56,085 nucleotides of DNA from contig CANKWX010000017.1 of NCBI GenBank assembly GCA_947487165.1, positions 1 through 56,085 on the forward strand, read 5' to 3'. Below the pieces are notes generated by a model. The model was not told the DNA's origin. It made no database searches and saw only the letters and a program-made list of their open reading frames with translations. The stretch comes from Burkholderiales bacterium (GTDB taxonomy: Bacteria; Pseudomonadota; Gammaproteobacteria; Burkholderiales; Burkholderiaceae_E). Positions 18,675 to 26,749 of this stretch are shown here, one piece after another. Position 1 is the first letter of the stretch; the number at the start of each line of letters is the position of its first letter. The translations under genes and the position numbers were made by a program.

Positions 18675-20669
18675 TCAGGGCTTGTCGGGTGCCGGCCTGG
18701 GCTGGGTGTCGGGTGCGCTCTGATTGGTACCGGTGGCCACCAGGACCAGGCGCGCCGCTCCCTGCTGCGAGGTCTCGGCGTCGCTATGTTCGTCGCTTTG
18801 CGACATCTGCTCGCCCGGGGCGATTGCGCTGAGTCCGGCGGGCGGGAGGTATTCAGGCACCAGATGACGCAGCCAGCCCCGAACCTCGGCATCTTCGAAA
18901 GAGCGGTGCGTCAACAGCCAAGCGTCCAGGTCTATCGACCACTGTGATGCGGGCAGTTCCAGCGAGCGCTGGATCCGCAGTTTGTGATGATGGGTCGGCA
19001 GGGTGGTCTCGTCTGCTGCGAGCAGTTCTTCGTAAAGTTTTTCGCCGGGGCGCAATCCTGTGTACTCGATGCCGATGCTGTCATCGGGCAAGCCTGACAG
19101 ACGGATCATGTCGCGCGCCAGATCGGCGATACGCACTGGTTCGCCCATGTCGAGCATGAATATCTCGCCGCCCTTTCCCATCAAGCCTGCCTGCAGCACC
19201 AGCTGGGAGGCTTCGGTGATCGACATGAAATAGCGGGTGATGTCGGGATGGGTGACGGTGACTGGCCCGCCGCGGGCGATCTGGTCACGAAACTTCGGAA
19301 TGACGCTGCCGCTTGATCCCAGCACATTGCCAAAGCGCACGATCACCACCGGCAGGCCTGTGCGAGCGTGCGCCAGCTGAAGCATGAGCTCGGCCAGCCG
19401 TTTGGTGGCGCCCATGACATTGGTCGGATTGACCGCTTTGTCGGTCGACACGAACACCAGCTTGCGAACCTGATGGCGTGCAGCCGTCTCGGCCACGATG
19501 CGGGTACCCAGCGCGTTGTTGCGAACCGCCTGCCAGGCATTGAGCTCTTCAAGCATCGGCACGTGTTTGTAGGCCGCGGCATGAAAGACGATCGGTGGAG
19601 AAAATCGCTCGAAGGTTTCGTCAAGGCGTTGGCGGTCTTTCACGTCGCCGACAATCGGCCAGACGGTGAGGGCGGGATACAGGCGCTGCAGGTCTTCGAC
19701 CACCTGATAGAGCGCGTATTCGCTGAGTTCGTAGAGCACCAGCGCGCGTGGCGCAAAGCGCGCGATCTGACGGCACAACTCCGAGCCGATCGAGCCGCCT
19801 GCCCCGGTGATCAGCACGGTCTGGTTGCCGATCAACTGCGACAGGCCCTTGGTGTCGAGTTGCACTGGGGCGCGTCCGAGCAGGTCATCGAGCTCGATCT
19901 CGCGAAGCTCCGAGATCCGATGCGTGCCGCTGATGATCTGGTCGAGATCGGGCACGATCAGCAGGTGAAGACCCGCGCGCTCGCACAGCTCGAAGGCGCG
20001 GCGACGTGTGGCTGCACTCGCGCCGGGTGTGGCGAAAATTACATGGCGGGCGCTGGTGCGCTGGGCGACGTCGGCGATCTCGTCCCAGCTACCAAGCACG
20101 GTGTAGCCGGCAATGTCGCGGCCAACCTTGGTCCGGTTGTCGTCGAGCATGCCGATCACCTGCCAGGACGGGCTGCGTTCTAGTTCGCTCAGCAGTCGGC
20201 GTGCGCCGTCGCCCGCGCCCATTACCAGGACTGGCTTGCCCTGATCGCGCAGAAGATTGAACTGGCGATGCTCTTTCCACCAGCGATAGAGGATGCGCCC
20301 ACCACCCATGAAAAGGATAAGCAGCAGCGGATTGAGAAAGTAGAGTGCCCGCGGAATGCCCAGGCCGTGGCGCCACAACAGGAAGGTCACCGGCACGACC
20401 AAGGCCGACACACCGACCGCGGTCACGATGCGCTTGATGTCGTGCATCGAGGCGTAGCGCCATATGCCCCTGTAAAGGCCGAACCAGACAAAGCAGAGGA
20501 GTTCGATGACCACCACGACCGGCAGGGTCGCCACCAGCGCATCTCGCGGCTCGGGTGCCATCGAAAAATTGTAGCGCGCAACGAAGGTGATCGACCATGC
20601 AACCGAGGCAACCAGCACGTCATAGGCGACGGCGATCAGGTTCTGTGGGGCGAGGCGAATGCGGGTCAT
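18675..20669 (-). CDS. Membrane-bound UDP-sugar 4,6-dehydratase, WbpM/PglF/CapD type
   Basis: A 664-residue enzyme expected to convert UDP-GlcNAc to UDP-4-keto-6-deoxy-GlcNAc. About four N-terminal transmembrane helices (to residue ~125) precede a first Rossmann-like domain (VLVMGAGDGARRLL). The catalytic SDR domain begins VLITGAGGSIGSELCRQI. The active-site stretch STDKAVNPTNVMGATKR has Met in place of the usual Tyr of YxxxK, as in WbpM-class enzymes. Its product could feed both the WbpV-like reductase (25022-25981) and the aminotransferase (33450-34925). The last 40 residues are polar and low in complexity. The start overlaps the upstream phosphotransferase stop by one base. Confidence 0.92.
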   Translation of the reverse strand: MTRIRLAPQNLIAVAYDVLVASVAWSITFVARYNFSMAPEPRDALVATLPVVVVIELLCFVWFGLYRGIWRYASMHDIKRIVTAVGVSALVVPVTFLLWRHGLGIPRALYFLNPLLLILFMGGGRILYRWWKEHRQFNLLRDQGKPVLVMGAGDGARRLLSELERSPSWQVIGMLDDNRTKVGRDIAGYTVLGSWDEIADVAQRTSARHVIFATPGASAATRRRAFELCERAGLHLLIVPDLDQIISGTHRISELREIELDDLLGRAPVQLDTKGLSQLIGNQTVLITGAGGSIGSELCRQIARFAPRALVLYELSEYALYQVVEDLQRLYPALTVWPIVGDVKDRQRLDETFERFSPPIVFHAAAYKHVPMLEELNAWQAVRNNALGTRIVAETAARHQVRKLVFVSTDKAVNPTNVMGATKRLAELMLQLAHARTGLPVVIVRFGNVLGSSGSVIPKFRDQIARGGPVTVTHPDITRYFMSITEASQLVLQAGLMGKGGEIFMLDMGEPVRIADLARDMIRLSGLPDDSIGIEYTGLRPGEKLYEELLAADETTLPTHHHKLRIQRSLELPASQWSIDLDAWLLTHRSFEDAEVRGWLRHLVPEYLPPAGLSAIAPGEQMSQSDEHSDAETSQQGAARLVLVATGTNQSAPDTQPRPAPDKP

Positions 20670-21667
20670 TACTTGTGTGATTTATGTGTGGCGTCGTCGG
20701 CGTGACCTTCGTTCTGCATCGATTGTCGCCGATTCCAGGATCGCTGAACCATACCGTAAGCAAGCGCAAACGCTATCAGCAAACAGGCCGTTGCAGCCCA
20801 GCCGGCATCGGGTCGCAGGCCGGAAAGCGCGACGAGCGCGCTCGCCAGCATCAGCCCGTAGTAGAGCAGTGCGGTATTGCGATGTCCGAAGCCGCTCATG
20901 TTGAGCCGCTGATAGGCATGATCGCGATGCGCCTGCCAGACTTTCTTGCCTTGACCCATCCGCATGAGCAGGGTCGCCGAGCCGTCAAAAATGAAGGGCA
21001 GAAACGCAATCGCCGGAAAGATCGGATGCCAGAGGTTGCGCGCGACACCCAGGGCACCGAGCGCGCCCGCCAGCAGACCCATCGATGTCGAGCCTGCATC
21101 GCCCATGAAGATGCGAGCCGGCGGAAAGTTGAACAACAGAAAGCCGAGTGCGGCGCCAGCGACAATTGAGGCAGATATTGCGATTCCAGGATCATTGGCC
21201 TCAAGCGCTGCAATAGCGAGCGTACCGAATCCGAAAAACGCCTGGCCTCCTGCGAGGCCGTCTGAGCCGTCCATGAAGTTGTACAGGTTGATCAGCCAAG
21301 CGACCGTCACAGTAGCCAGAAGCAGGAACGGCCATGAAGCCGCGGGAAACGCAGTGATCGCCACGGTCACCGCCGCGATCAAGTGCAAGGGCATCCTGAT
21401 GCTGGCACGCAGGCCCTGGAGATCATCAACAAAGGATACGACGACGATGATTGCAAGGGCTGCCCAGATCGGCCAGGGTAGCGATGGTTTGAAGGTCAGC
21501 GAAGCGATCGTGATTGCTGCGAGGATGCCAAGTCCGCCGGTGCGGGGGACAGGGTTGGAGTGCAGCGACCGCTCATTGGGAAGGTCGAGGCTGCTGCGCG
21601 CCAGTGGGCTTCGCAGAATCAGCCAGATGGCCGGGACACAGACCAGAGCGGAGAATAGGAGGGGCAT
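20669..21667 (-). CDS. Undecaprenyl-phosphate sugar-1-phosphate transferase, WecA/WbpL type
   Basis: A 332-residue polytopic enzyme (about 10-11 helices) of the MraY/WecA family. It transfers a sugar-1-phosphate from a UDP-sugar to undecaprenyl phosphate and so starts each repeat unit. Family motifs are SFVDDLQGL (the Asp pair), NLYNFMDGSDGLAGG, FMGDAGSTSMGL and the cytoplasmic HRDHAYQRL. The neighbouring WbpM-type dehydratase and a WbpV-like reductase suggest UDP-QuiNAc or a related sugar as substrate, as in Pseudomonas O-antigen (inference). The ATG at 21667 begins a typical hydrophobic first helix. Confidence 0.92.
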   Translation of the reverse strand: MPLLFSALVCVPAIWLILRSPLARSSLDLPNERSLHSNPVPRTGGLGILAAITIASLTFKPSLPWPIWAALAIIVVVSFVDDLQGLRASIRMPLHLIAAVTVAITAFPAASWPFLLLATVTVAWLINLYNFMDGSDGLAGGQAFFGFGTLAIAALEANDPGIAISASIVAGAALGFLLFNFPPARIFMGDAGSTSMGLLAGALGALGVARNLWHPIFPAIAFLPFIFDGSATLLMRMGQGKKVWQAHRDHAYQRLNMSGFGHRNTALLYYGLMLASALVALSGLRPDAGWAATACLLIAFALAYGMVQRSWNRRQSMQNEGHADDATHKSHK

Positions 21668-21782
21668 CGGGGTGGTTGTTATCTCGAGCGTATAGCGGGG
21701 CGAGTGTGTTCCGAAGATTTATGACCCGCTAAGCTTGACCATCATTGCGTAGGGCGGCACCCCGTCCTGGGATTTGCCCCGC

Positions 21783-21812
21783 ATTATGGCGGCAAGGCAG
21801 GCTGTCAGTTAA
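21783..21812 (-). promoter_or_regulatory. Possible sigma-70 promoter for the initiating transferase-dehydratase unit
   Basis: On the minus strand TTAACT (21812-21807) and CATAAT (21788-21783) are separated by 18 bases. The predicted start would give an untranslated leader of roughly 110 bases before the ATG at 21667. The match is moderate and rests on sequence alone. Confidence 0.35.
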
Positions 21813-21840
21813 GTCATTGTCGTGCCAACAGGATCTGATT

Positions 21841-21860
21841 GGCTGCCGTGATCGGCAGCC
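21841..21860. terminator. Perfect hairpin downstream of wzz
   Basis: GGCTGCCG and CGGCAGCC flank a four-base loop (TGAT), making an 8-bp GC-rich stem about 200 bases past the wzz stop. It could end the wzz transcript on the minus strand. The following bases (AATCAGATCC) are not U-rich, so intrinsic termination is doubtful. Confidence 0.35.
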
Positions 21861-22056
21861 TCAAGCGGTACTCTTTTGACGCTTAGGTGCGGCGCGTGGG
21901 CATCCTGCGACTCAGCAGAACCCGGTGCGGGACGGTGCTGATCGAATGCTCGACCATGAAGGCCTGGCTCGAACGAGCACGTTAATCATCACTGAAAGAA
22001 ATCGCTCCAGGGGTCGACTTGGGGACAGTCCGCGACTGCTGACCGGCGGGTTCATT

Positions 22057-22920
22057 TCAGCGGCTGGTGTCGGTTTGTTTCTTCTCTTTCCGAAACAGCG
22101 CGAACACCAGGGCCAAAGCGACGCCAACGACCGCACCCGCCAGAGCGAACAGGCCCCGGTTTGGGTGAACAGGCCGCTCCGGCACGTAAGGCGCCTCGTA
22201 AGCGCGTGTTGAGAACGTGATCTCGGCGCCGATCTGTTCTTCAAGCCCCCGAACATACTCAAGTGCTCTGCGTGCCTGTTCCTCCCGGCTATTCAGCAGT
22301 TCAGCGGCGAGTACGCCTTCCGAAAAATGGGAAGTGCTGCGGTCGGCGGTCCGCAAAAGCTGTGCACGCGCAGTTTCGAGTTCTTTTTCAGAGGTTCTTA
22401 AGGCAGTGTTGGCATTCTCGAGCGACTTTCGAAGCCTTTGGATTGCAGGTTCGGCAAGACTATCGTGGACCTTTGCCAGTTCTGAGATCACCGCCTCCAA
22501 GGACTTCAGTGCCGTGTCAGCCGAGAGGCCGCGCACCGAGATTGAGACCAGGTTGGCGCGCTCGATATACCGTGCCCGCAAGGAATTCCTGAGGACATCA
22601 GATGGTGGGCTGTCGTCGCCCAGCGGTAGTTCCAACCTGGTAAGAACCGCATTTTCGAAGCGTGCCAAATCAATCCGCTCGATTACCCTTTGTGCCGATT
22701 CAACGGGGCGCGGCCCTCGGAACCCTATCCGAGGTGACGGCATCGGATCGCCGACCTGCCCGATCAATACCAGCGCTGAAGCTTCCCAGACTTTTGGCAC
22801 GAAAAGAGACGCGTAGCCAAACGCAAACGCTCCGCCGATCAGCGCGCCTGCCACGGCGAGCAGGAACATAGAAAGCGTACCCAGCGATTCAGGGTGACCG
22901 GACGGGAAGTTTGCTGACAT
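22057..22920 (-). CDS. wzz: Wzz-type polysaccharide chain length determinant
   Basis: A 287-residue PCP1-family protein that sets the modal chain length of a Wzy-polymerised glycan. Transmembrane helices are at about 17-40 and 258-279. Between them is a periplasmic domain with a long heptad-rich coiled coil (about 150-225). The second helix is preceded by the proline-rich YVPERPVHPNRG, a hallmark of the family. No cytoplasmic tyrosine kinase domain is attached. Wzy and Wzx are encoded on the same strand further upstream (26746 and 31910), consistent with a Wzy-dependent pathway. Confidence 0.9.
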   Translation of the reverse strand: MSANFPSGHPESLGTLSMFLLAVAGALIGGAFAFGYASLFVPKVWEASALVLIGQVGDPMPSPRIGFRGPRPVESAQRVIERIDLARFENAVLTRLELPLGDDSPPSDVLRNSLRARYIERANLVSISVRGLSADTALKSLEAVISELAKVHDSLAEPAIQRLRKSLENANTALRTSEKELETARAQLLRTADRSTSHFSEGVLAAELLNSREEQARRALEYVRGLEEQIGAEITFSTRAYEAPYVPERPVHPNRGLFALAGAVVGVALALVFALFRKEKKQTDTSR

Positions 22921-23850
22921 TGAGTGAAAAATAATTGTTGAATCAGTGCCAAAGACAGGGATTCAGGGCTGCCGGTGCCTTGAAATAGTTCAGTACTTCC
23001 CATGGCATGGCGCGCGGTGGCTGTGAGCTGAACATCAGTTCGTGCGAGGAGTCTTGAAGGATGCAGAGTCACGTGCACCGATTGCACACTCAACGCATCT
23101 TGGCTATGTGCTCATCGACAACGACAGGCCTATTGGTCGGCCGGTAAAACGTCGGTGCGCAGCATACCATCCCTTGCTCCGCCTGAAGCGCCGCGGCAGG
23201 CTGACAGCCTCGTGGGTAACGCGAGCCAGCCGAGCCTCGTTGATGGATACGAAAAGAGCTTGGTTCGACCTTGTTCCGGTTCGGCGCTGTCGGGTCGCTG
23301 TAAACCGTCCGGTGTCAGTGTCACCCCATCAATTTCCGCTCTGGGAGTATTGGGTGCCACCTGACAGGCTGATCTCCCGAGTGAAACGACATCTGATGGG
23401 CCCGAACGGCTGTTCACAAGCGCTCCTGGCTTCAACAGCTTGCCTCAAGTCGGTCGCCGAGAACTGTTACAGCAACATAAAAATGAGTGATCCATGTGTG
23501 CTGTTACACCACGCGTGATGAAGCTCGCGCGGACGTTCTCGGCTACAACGAGATATTCAGCACCGTAGGCCGTGCCATCCCGCCTTGCCTGGCAAGCCCC
23601 TCGCATCGGAGTTCGGGGCCTGGGTTCTCAAGCAGCAAGGAAAGAACTGGCGGCTTGGCCGCGCCGCGCAGGTGTCCGATTGAGGCAGGGCGCCTCAATT
23701 GCTTGGTGCAGGTGGACTCAGCACCCACGCGATCATTCCCCTTTGCGCGATGCTCGGGCGTCAACTATCGCCAAGTCGCCACACCATGATCATGGACCCA
23801 GCGGAAGGTATGCTCCTGCAGGTTGTCACCTGAACCTTATTTGCTCCGAA
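22921..23850. other. 930-bp AT-richer intergenic stretch with a transposase remnant
   Basis: The stretch separates wzz (minus strand) from an acyltransferase gene on the plus strand. Apart from a short IS3-type transposase fragment at about 23499-23570 I recognise nothing coding. Open frames present, such as 23130-23435 on the minus strand, match no family I know. Base composition is visibly more AT-rich than the flanking operons. A 12-bp perfect palindrome (CCATGATCATGG) is at 23784-23795. The stretch is probably scar tissue from past insertion events. Confidence 0.5.
23499..23570 (+). pseudogene. Remnant of an IS3-family transposase (OrfB C-terminus)
   Basis: The translation YTTRDEARADVLGYNEIFST closely resembles the conserved C-terminal stretch of IS3-family OrfB proteins (TRxEARADVFDYIExFYN). 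It then loses the pattern where RRHSxLGY should follow. Neither the DDE domain nor OrfA is present. I read this as a decayed insertion sequence fragment next to the transferred-looking acyltransferase gene. The match is short and made by eye. Confidence 0.4.
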
Positions 23851-24912
23851 ATGCTATCCCTTGAAAAGAACCACGCTTCGAATGCGTTGGACTTGCTGCG
23901 AGCTGCAAGTGCGCAGGTGGTATGTGTCGGCCACGCCTGGTCTTTTTTTATTTCAGGGCCAAAAATAGCCTTTCAGAGCATTGCTGTCTGTGTTTTCTTT
24001 ATTCTGTCGGGTTTTGTCATTACGCACACACTGCTTCGCCGCCATCGGGAAGGGTTTGGCGCGTATCTGATTGCGAGGGTTGCACGAATTTACTCTGTAC
24101 TTCTGCCATCGTTGATCGTTGTCGCTCTAGTCGATGTGAGTCTCGTTCTGTACGGATTGCATGAGAACCCTGGATATGTCACGCCAGTTATCTGGTTAAA
24201 AACACTGTTGTCGTTCAATAATTACACCGGTTTTGGCAGTGAATTCCTCCAGGCGCCATCGTTCGGCTCAGGTGGTCCGCTTTGGACATTGGCTCTTGAG
24301 ATTCACATTTACATGTTTATTGGCGCTGTGTTCTTCATGGTCAGTCGTCCGCGCCAGTATTTCTGGTTGCTTCCGGTGGCAGTGTTTTTCAGCCAAATGC
24401 CGATGGCATTTCTGACTGGTACGCCAATTGGTATTGGTTCTGGTCTGTTTGCGATTTGGCTCGGCGGCGCCGCCATTTGCGCGGTGTTGCCACAGGTTAT
24501 TGGCCCCCGAATCAGACGCGTTTTTGCACTGATGGGTTTGCTGGCCTTTATCGCTTACTGCAATTTGATAGAGCCGGGTCGTGAATATGATGTTGCTTTA
24601 TACCCGTTTCTTCTTGCGTCTTTTGCTGGCATCGTCGTTTTCGCCGCTGGTTTCGAAACTCGGTCGGAGGGCCGTTTTATTCGCACCATTCGGTTTTCCG
24701 CCAACTATTCATTCACGCTATACCTCGTCCATTATACTATTCTCTATGCTTTTTCTCGTATTGGTCTGACGGGCTGGAGCGGTTTCTTCGGAGGGGTAAT
24801 AACAGCAAACCTGATTGCTATCGCAATGGCAATACCCACTGAGATGCGTCACCGTGCTTTTGCTCGATGGCTGTCCGCGCTGTTCAAAAGGAAATCACTT
24901 TGGCCGGGGTGA
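23851..24912 (+). CDS. Acyltransferase family 3 (OafA/YrhL-like) membrane protein
   Basis: A 353-residue polytopic protein of the acyltransferase-3 family, which O-acetylates or otherwise acylates surface sugars using cytoplasmic acyl-CoA. It starts NALDLLRAASAQVVCVGHAWSFF, with the family's conserved RxxA...H pattern, and goes on through SIAVCVFFILSGFVIT, RVARIYSVLLPSL and YSFTLYLVHYTILY. About ten helices are apparent. The ATG at 23851 starts the domain directly; the open frame upstream to 23572 has no domain content. It is on the opposite strand to its neighbours and is more AT-rich, suggesting separate acquisition. Confidence 0.87.
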   Translation: MLSLEKNHASNALDLLRAASAQVVCVGHAWSFFISGPKIAFQSIAVCVFFILSGFVITHTLLRRHREGFGAYLIARVARIYSVLLPSLIVVALVDVSLVLYGLHENPGYVTPVIWLKTLLSFNNYTGFGSEFLQAPSFGSGGPLWTLALEIHIYMFIGAVFFMVSRPRQYFWLLPVAVFFSQMPMAFLTGTPIGIGSGLFAIWLGGAAICAVLPQVIGPRIRRVFALMGLLAFIAYCNLIEPGREYDVALYPFLLASFAGIVVFAAGFETRSEGRFIRTIRFSANYSFTLYLVHYTILYAFSRIGLTGWSGFFGGVITANLIAIAMAIPTEMRHRAFARWLSALFKRKSLWPG

Positions 24913-25021
24913 TTGTCCCGATGAACCAGATTCAACAATGTCTTCTGGATATATCCCCTCGGGGGAACAGCACATAGTGGTGTCTATGTCTGATCGGTCG
25001 GCGCCGGGACAGGCCTGGGGT

Positions 25022-25981
25022 TTATCTTCTGTTCCGGGCGAAGGCCGCCCCGGTGCGCAGTAGCCCCTCGCGTTGATCGATCTGAGATCTCCAACCTAGG
25101 AGCCGGCGTGCTTTGCTGGCATCGACCAGTAACGGTGAGGTCAGCCGGTCAATGTCTGCTGCTCGGCCAATCAGTCCTGCGGCTGCAAGCAGCAAACTTT
25201 TTTGTACCGGCACCAATCGTATTCGCCTCCCCATGCCCTCTGCCAGGGTTTTAACCAGTTCCGGCAGGGTCGATGCCGTATCGTCGGCGGCGACGAAGGT
25301 CTCGCCTGCCGCGCGCGGGTCGAGCACACAGGCCTCGATCAGGGTAGTCAGCGCTTCAATGCCGATCATCGCTCGGCGACTGTCGATGGCTCCAAAGGGT
25401 ATGGGCAGGCCGGTCTCCAACAAACGCATCAGACGCTGCAGGTTTCCGGGGCAGCCAGGGCCATAGACCAGTGTCGGACGCAGGATCACCAAATCCATGG
25501 ACGTCCCGGCGCAGAGCTGGGTAAGCTGCAGTTCGGCGTCGAGTTTAGAGTGCGCGTAGAGATCAACCGGGGAAGGCGTGTCCGCCTCGGTGAGGGGATG
25601 GTCGCTGCGGTTGCCGAGCACGCCAATCGACGAAACAAACACAAAGCGTCGAACGCCGCCTTCAAGCGCTGCGCGGGCCAGACGCGTGGCGCCTTCGACG
25701 TTCACACGTTCGAATGTACTTTGGTCGCTTGATTTGCCCTCTTTATTGTGGGCTACGCCCGCCAGGTGCACGACCGCGCTACAGCCGTTGAGCGCCGCGC
25801 GCCAGTCGGTATCAGGGCCGACCTCCCCGACCGCAAAGTCACGTGCTCCATCGGGCAGGGAGGCGCCAAGTCCGCGCCGTGACGCGGCATGCACGGTCAT
25901 CCCGCGTGTCGCCAGATGCGCACATAATGCGGCCCCGATAAAGCCTGTCGCACCTGTAACCAGGACGGATTGATGCGTCAT
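25022..25981 (-). CDS. NAD-dependent epimerase/4-keto reductase, WbpV/QuiNAc type
   Basis: A 319-residue extended SDR with VLVTGATGFIGAALC (cofactor loop), VVHLAGVAHN, FVFVSSIGVLGN and catalytic YAHSK. The combination VVHLAGVAHN and SSIGVLGN is typical of the WbpV-like group, which reduces UDP-4-keto-6-deoxy-GlcNAc to UDP-QuiNAc. That would use the product of the 4,6-dehydratase at 18675-20669. A UDP-glucose 4-epimerase role is the alternative. It is the last gene of the long minus-strand operon, 12 bases after the GT2 gene, and converges with the acyltransferase gene. Confidence 0.88.
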   Translation of the reverse strand: MTHQSVLVTGATGFIGAALCAHLATRGMTVHAASRRGLGASLPDGARDFAVGEVGPDTDWRAALNGCSAVVHLAGVAHNKEGKSSDQSTFERVNVEGATRLARAALEGGVRRFVFVSSIGVLGNRSDHPLTEADTPSPVDLYAHSKLDAELQLTQLCAGTSMDLVILRPTLVYGPGCPGNLQRLMRLLETGLPIPFGAIDSRRAMIGIEALTTLIEACVLDPRAAGETFVAADDTASTLPELVKTLAEGMGRRIRLVPVQKSLLLAAAGLIGRAADIDRLTSPLLVDASKARRLLGWRSQIDQREGLLRTGAAFARNRR

Positions 25982-25993
25982 TAAACGCTGTCG

Positions 25994-26749
25994 CTAGAAG
26001 GTGCGGTACTTCAGCCAGGCACGCGCCGAGTAGTTTGCAAAGCACCATGCCGAATGGATCGGGCCAAGCTTCTCGACCTCGCGGTAGGTTTTCCAGACCA
26101 TTTTCGCCGAGTTGCGCTTGTTTCTCGAGACCGACTCACTGACAACGCGATAACGCATCAGATCGCGGTGCAATCCCATCGCCAGACCACCCGGCTTCAG
26201 CAGTTCGAGCCAGCAGGCGAAGTCATCATAGTAGGTGCGCTTCATCCGGAATGGGCCGCTGGCAGCGCGATCGACAATCACAGTCGAGGTTGCGATCGCT
26301 GTGTTGCACAGCAGGGCGGAATAGTCGAGTTGATCGGGAACTTCGATCAATCGGCCGACGGACGTACCGTCTCCTGTGATCCGACGGAACTCTGTGAAAC
26401 TGAGCTTGCAGCCTGCGGTTCGCTGGAAATCAAGTTGCACCTGCAACTTGTCAGGCAGCCACAGGTCATCGCTGTCGAGGAAAGCGATCCAGCGTCCATT
26501 CGCTGCATCAAGTGCCGCATTGCGCGCGGCAGCAGGACCGCCGTTGCGAGGCTGCCGAATGAGTCTCACCCTGGGATCGCCTGCTGCCGCACGTTCGACG
26601 GTTGCTGCGGTGTCGTCCGGAGAGCAGTCGTCGACGATCCACATTTCCCACTTTTGCCAGGTCTGGGCTTGAACCGAATGGATGGTGTCAGTAATGAAGC
26701 TAGCCGCCTTCCAGGCCGGTGTGATGATCGAGACCAGATCAGAGTTCAT
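25994..26749 (-). CDS. GT2 family glycosyltransferase
   Basis: A 251-residue GT-A fold enzyme. It shows VSIITPAWKAASFI, the nucleotide-binding IVDDCSPDDT, NGGPAAARNAAL and the metal-binding FLDSDDLWLPDKLQ, all standard for inverting GT2 enzymes. A short C-terminal region carries RYRVVSESVSRNKRNS, which resembles the ending of O-antigen transferases. The start at 26749 overlaps the wzy stop by four bases (ATGA); the open frame upstream lies inside wzy. Donor and linkage cannot be read from the sequence. Confidence 0.9.
   Translation of the reverse strand: MNSDLVSIITPAWKAASFITDTIHSVQAQTWQKWEMWIVDDCSPDDTAATVERAAAGDPRVRLIRQPRNGGPAAARNAALDAANGRWIAFLDSDDLWLPDKLQVQLDFQRTAGCKLSFTEFRRITGDGTSVGRLIEVPDQLDYSALLCNTAIATSTVIVDRAASGPFRMKRTYYDDFACWLELLKPGGLAMGLHRDLMRYRVVSESVSRNKRNSAKMVWKTYREVEKLGPIHSAWCFANYSARAWLKYRTF

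Larger units (their letters stand above)
21668..22056. other. 389-bp intergenic region between wzz and the initiating transferase gene
   Basis: No coding sequence is supported here. The region holds a perfect 8-bp-stem hairpin (21841-21860) and a promoter-like pair on the minus strand (21783-21812). It probably separates the wzz transcript from a second minus-strand unit (initiating transferase, dehydratase, gtrA-like, apaH). I did not find an ops/JUMPstart element. Confidence 0.5.

Noticed and set aside
22839-23093. Minus-strand frame overlapping the wzz start region
   Set aside because: It overlaps the Wzz N-terminus in another frame and has no motif; the Wzz start at 22920 explains the region.
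23130-23435. 101-residue minus-strand open frame in the AT-richer gap
   Set aside because: No known family, no convincing ribosome binding site, surrounded by apparent scar DNA. Left unannotated, though a lost small gene cannot be excluded.
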